A stretch of DNA of 64,000 bases from Saccharicrinis sp963666825 (GTDB taxonomy: Bacteria > Bacteroidota > Bacteroidia > Bacteroidales > Marinilabiliaceae). The stretch covers positions 4,402,001-4,466,000 of the forward strand of contig OY763044.2 in NCBI GenBank assembly GCA_963666825.2, in the 5' to 3' direction. The position numbers and the translations under genes were made by a program. The notes beneath the pieces are model-generated. The model had not been told where the DNA came from and did not search any database. It saw only the letters and a list, made by a program, of their open reading frames with translations. Below are positions 61,756 to 64,000 of the stretch, one piece after another. How positions within the stretch are numbered: the stretch's first letter is position 1; each line of letters opens with the position of its first letter.

Positions 61756-62331
61756 TTAGTCTTCGTTCAACCAGTTCTCCATCATTTTTTTACCATGTTC
61801 TGTTAAAATAGATTCCGGATGAAACTGTACCCCTCTAACATCAAATTCATTATGATGTACTCCCATTATCTTTCCTTCCTCGTCACGAGAAGTAATTGTA
61901 AAGCATTCAGGAAGATCTTCTTCATTTACAACCCACGAATGGTATCTTCCTACATTTATATTTTTTGGAATATCCTTAAATAACAATTCAGTATCAGTAG
62001 TTATTGTAATTGGAGTAGCCACTCCATGATACACTTTAGATAAATTTGAAATAGAACCACCAAAAGCTTCAGCAATGGCCTGATGTCCTAAACAAACTCC
62101 CATAATACTTTTAGTTGGACCATACTTCTGAATCAACGGAATTAAAATACCTGCATCTTTTGGAACACCTGGTCCCGGCGACAATAGTATTTTATCGTAC
62201 TTTTCAACATCCTCCAAAGGAATCTGGTCATTTCTATATACATCAACTTTATAACCAACAATTTCTTCTATGTAATGAACCAGGTTATATGTAAACGAAT
62301 CGTAATTATCGAAAACTAATATTTTTTTCAT
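61756..62331 (-). CDS. trpG: anthranilate synthase glutaminase component
   Basis: TrpG supplies ammonia to TrpE. The 191-residue class I amidotransferase starts KILVFDNYDSFTYNLVHY, has the nucleophile in MGVCLGHQAIAEAFGG, and HPES in VQFHPESIL. It lies 18 bases after trpE. A shared role in 4-aminobenzoate synthesis is possible, as for many TrpG proteins. Confidence 0.96.
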   Translation of the reverse strand: MKKILVFDNYDSFTYNLVHYIEEIVGYKVDVYRNDQIPLEDVEKYDKILLSPGPGVPKDAGILIPLIQKYGPTKSIMGVCLGHQAIAEAFGGSISNLSKVYHGVATPITITTDTELLFKDIPKNINVGRYHSWVVNEEDLPECFTITSRDEEGKIMGVHHNEFDVRGVQFHPESILTEHGKKMMENWLNED

Positions 62332-62349
62332 GCTTAAACTCTTTATCTT

Positions 62350-63765
62350 TTAAAACTCAGTAGCTAATTCAACAGCTTTCTTCAATGCGCCAAGCTTGTT
62401 ATTAACTTCTGCTAATTCGCTCTCAGGCACTGACTCTGAAACAACACCAGCTCCAGCCTGATAAAACAATGTATTGTTTTTACATAGGAACGATCGTATC
62501 ATAATCGCCTGATTAAATGAACCATCCAAGCCTAACATTCCAATACATCCACCATAATAACCTCTGTTTTGATTCTCATATTTATCGATAAGCTCCATGG
62601 CCATAAATTTTGGAGCTCCAGAAAGAGTTCCTGCAGGAAATGTATCAGCCATTACTCTGCAAGTATTTGAACTCTCTAACAACTGACCTCTTACATCAGA
62701 TACAAGGTGTAAAACATGAGAGTAATATTGAACTTCTTTATAAGTTTTAACTTTAACATGATCGCAATTGCGACTTAAATCATTTCGAGCCAAATCCACC
62801 AACATTACGTGCTCAGCATTTTCTTTAGGATCACTACTTAATTTCTTCGCTAACTCCCTGTCTTTATTATCATCACCAGTTCTTTTAAATGTGCCGGCAA
62901 TTGGATTAATAGTGGCCTCACCATCTTCAATAACCAATTGTGATTCAGGAGAAGATCCTAATATTTTGTAGCTACCATAATCAAAGAAAAACAAGTAAGG
63001 AGACGGATTTATATTTCGTAAAGCTCTGTAAACATTAAATTCATCACCTGAATATTTACGCTTAAACTGACGGGACAATACGATCTGAAAAACATCACCT
63101 TTAAAGCAATGATCTTTTCCTTTTTTTACCATCTCTATATATTCGTCATCGGTTATATTAGAAACCTCATCTGTATCAGGATGAAAACTAAAAGCAGGAA
63201 CAGTTCTATCGTCAAGAAGATTTAAGATCTCATCAATAATGCTTTCTTGGCCTTCTGGCAGGTTCTCGATTAAATTAAGCTGATTAGTAAAATGATTAAA
63301 TGCAAATATGTATTTATAATAAGCATATCTCATTTCAGGAATTTCATACTCCTCTTCAACCTTATTAGTAAACTGAATAGACTCAAAATGTTGAACTGCA
63401 TCATATGATGAGTAACCAAACAAACCATTTACATTAACCAAAGAATCAGACTCAACAACATCAAACTTATTGATAAAACTATCAAGCTGTGCAGGAATAT
63501 CCTTAACTGCAGGATTTTCTCCTTTTGTTAAATCTCCATTCGGAAGAGTGATCTCCACATCACCCTTATTAACTTTGAATTCAGATAATGGTTGAAAGCA
63601 GATAAAAGATTGTGAATTATTATTTCCATGATAATCTGAACTTTCCAGAAGAATTGTATTTGGGTATAAATCTCTTATTTTAAGATAAATACTAACCGGA
63701 GTTATAATATCAGCAATATTAGCAGGAACCTTTTTTGCTGAACTTTTTATTTTTATTGTATCCAT
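62350..63765 (-). CDS. trpE: anthranilate synthase component I
   Basis: TrpE converts chorismate to anthranilate. The 471-residue protein has the tryptophan feedback motif LLESSD (39-44) in its N-terminal part and the catalytic blocks FQIVLSRQF, PYLFFFDYG, GSSPESQL, IAGTFKRTGDD and FPAGTLSGAPK. Feedback control by tryptophan is therefore expected. It is the first structural gene, preceded by an attenuator. Confidence 0.97.
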   Translation of the reverse strand: MDTIKIKSSAKKVPANIADIITPVSIYLKIRDLYPNTILLESSDYHGNNNSQSFICFQPLSEFKVNKGDVEITLPNGDLTKGENPAVKDIPAQLDSFINKFDVVESDSLVNVNGLFGYSSYDAVQHFESIQFTNKVEEEYEIPEMRYAYYKYIFAFNHFTNQLNLIENLPEGQESIIDEILNLLDDRTVPAFSFHPDTDEVSNITDDEYIEMVKKGKDHCFKGDVFQIVLSRQFKRKYSGDEFNVYRALRNINPSPYLFFFDYGSYKILGSSPESQLVIEDGEATINPIAGTFKRTGDDNKDRELAKKLSSDPKENAEHVMLVDLARNDLSRNCDHVKVKTYKEVQYYSHVLHLVSDVRGQLLESSNTCRVMADTFPAGTLSGAPKFMAMELIDKYENQNRGYYGGCIGMLGLDGSFNQAIMIRSFLCKNNTLFYQAGAGVVSESVPESELAEVNNKLGALKKAVELATEF

Positions 63766-63800
63766 GCTGTATGGTATGTTTGAGTACTTTAAGTTTTAAG

Positions 63801-63841
63801 AAAAAAAAAATGGCTTACCGAGGTTTTCGGCAAGCCATTTT
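63801..63841 (-). terminator. trp attenuator terminator
   Basis: On the minus strand AAAATGGCTT, one mismatch and CCGA pair with TCGG, one mismatch and AAGCCATTTT around a 5-base loop, followed by ten T residues. It lies 36 bases before trpE and downstream of the leader peptide, so read-through is required to express the operon. Confidence 0.9.
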
Positions 63842-63878
63842 CATAAAATATTTTATAATAGCGTAGCGTTAACCTCTC

Positions 63879-63920
63879 CTAGTTAAGAAAAAGCCAATGC
63901 CACCACCAAGTATTTTTCAT
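63879..63920 (-). CDS. trpL: trp operon leader peptide
   Basis: A 13-codon frame starts with ATG at 63920 and encodes MKNTWWWHWLFLN, ending in TAG. Four of thirteen residues are tryptophan, three of them consecutive. It lies about 30 bases after a promoter-like element and 38 bases before the attenuator terminator. This is the arrangement of a ribosome-mediated trp attenuator: slow translation at the TGG codons should favour the antiterminator described in the findings. Confidence 0.88.
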   Translation of the reverse strand: MKNTWWWHWLFLN

Positions 63921-63957
63921 TAATTTTGTCATTTTGCTTATGAATTATTAGCAGTTG

Positions 63958-63988
63958 CAAATTTTAATATAATTTTTGACATATCAAA
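63958..63988 (-). promoter_or_regulatory. promoter of the trp operon
   Basis: On the minus strand TTTG (63988-63985) is followed after 18 bases by TAAAATTTG (63966-63958), a -7 element with one extra base relative to TAnnTTTG. The start would be near 63950, giving a 30-base lead to trpL. Confidence 0.5.
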
Positions 63989-64000
63989 ATTTAATTTGCT

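Overview
This is an AT-rich stretch of bacterial chromosome, roughly one third GC by eye. It most likely comes from a member of the Bacteroidota, probably a Bacteroidales/Marinilabiliales-like marine or sediment organism. The evidence is: repeated promoter elements of the Bacteroidota type (TTTG about 17-20 bases upstream of TAnnTTTG), few Shine-Dalgarno sequences, an ornithine transcarbamylase of the N-succinylornithine type, an FeFe-hydrogenase maturase, and a C-terminal tail on one secreted protein of the kind common in this phylum. The genus cannot be fixed from the sequence alone. I see no rRNA, tRNA, CRISPR array, phage or insertion sequence; this is mostly core genome with some accessory genes.

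Layout. 1-3882 (minus): end of the str operon into S10, rpsL-rpsG-fusA-rpsJ-rplC (rplC cut by the window edge). 4361-8979 (plus): fabD, then an NRAMP-like transporter with pxpABC (5-oxoprolinase). 9116-12930: a sulfide oxidation/sulfur transfer operon (sqr, DUF1641, DsrC/TusE, DsrE2; minus) divergent from a Crp/Fnr regulator, with a near-perfect Fnr-type box between them. 13036-19712: aminopeptidase P, a small membrane protein, a DinB-fold protein, a class A penicillin-binding protein, an HD hydrolase and a C1 peptidase. 19834-23058 (minus): carB, divergent from a long arginine-proline operon (23339-34898, plus): argR, GNAT, argG, argC, argD, an HNH/NUMOD4 protein, proC, proB, proA, succinylornithine transcarbamylase, argB and argE-like. 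argH (own promoter) and citrate synthase follow. 38278-42170: a secreted module, a PagL-like protein, carA and a DUF6146 lipoprotein. 42350-50060: an ABC-2 exporter, Ppx/GppA, a sigma-54 activator without a DNA-binding domain, an aspartase-like lyase, an unknown protein and hydF. 50189-52408: a PAS histidine kinase. 52445-56951 (minus): hisH-hisA-hisF and hisIE, a TlpA-like lipoprotein and purU. 57027-63920 (minus): the complete trp operon trpE-G-D-C-F-B-A with its leader peptide.

How it works together. Most of the window is amino-acid biosynthesis. CarA/CarB make carbamoyl phosphate for the transcarbamylase. Proline genes (proABC) are embedded among arginine genes, so both glutamate-derived pathways are probably co-expressed. 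The transcarbamylase carries the proline (P90) that marks succinyl- rather than acetyl-ornithine specificity, so the GNAT, ArgB, ArgC, ArgD and ArgE-like proteins probably handle N-succinyl intermediates.

Regulation visible in the DNA is unusually rich. The trp operon has a classical ribosome-mediated attenuator: a 13-residue leader peptide with four Trp codons, mutually exclusive hairpins and a terminator with a 10-U tract. argR has two ARG-box-like sites exactly 21 bp apart over its own promoter. The carB leader contains a terminator, and argH is preceded by a short upstream reading frame overlapping its start. The strongest candidates for undescribed biology are the NRAMP relative lacking the metal-binding motif beside pxpABC, the Fnr-linked sulfur operon, and the HNH protein inside the arginine operon.
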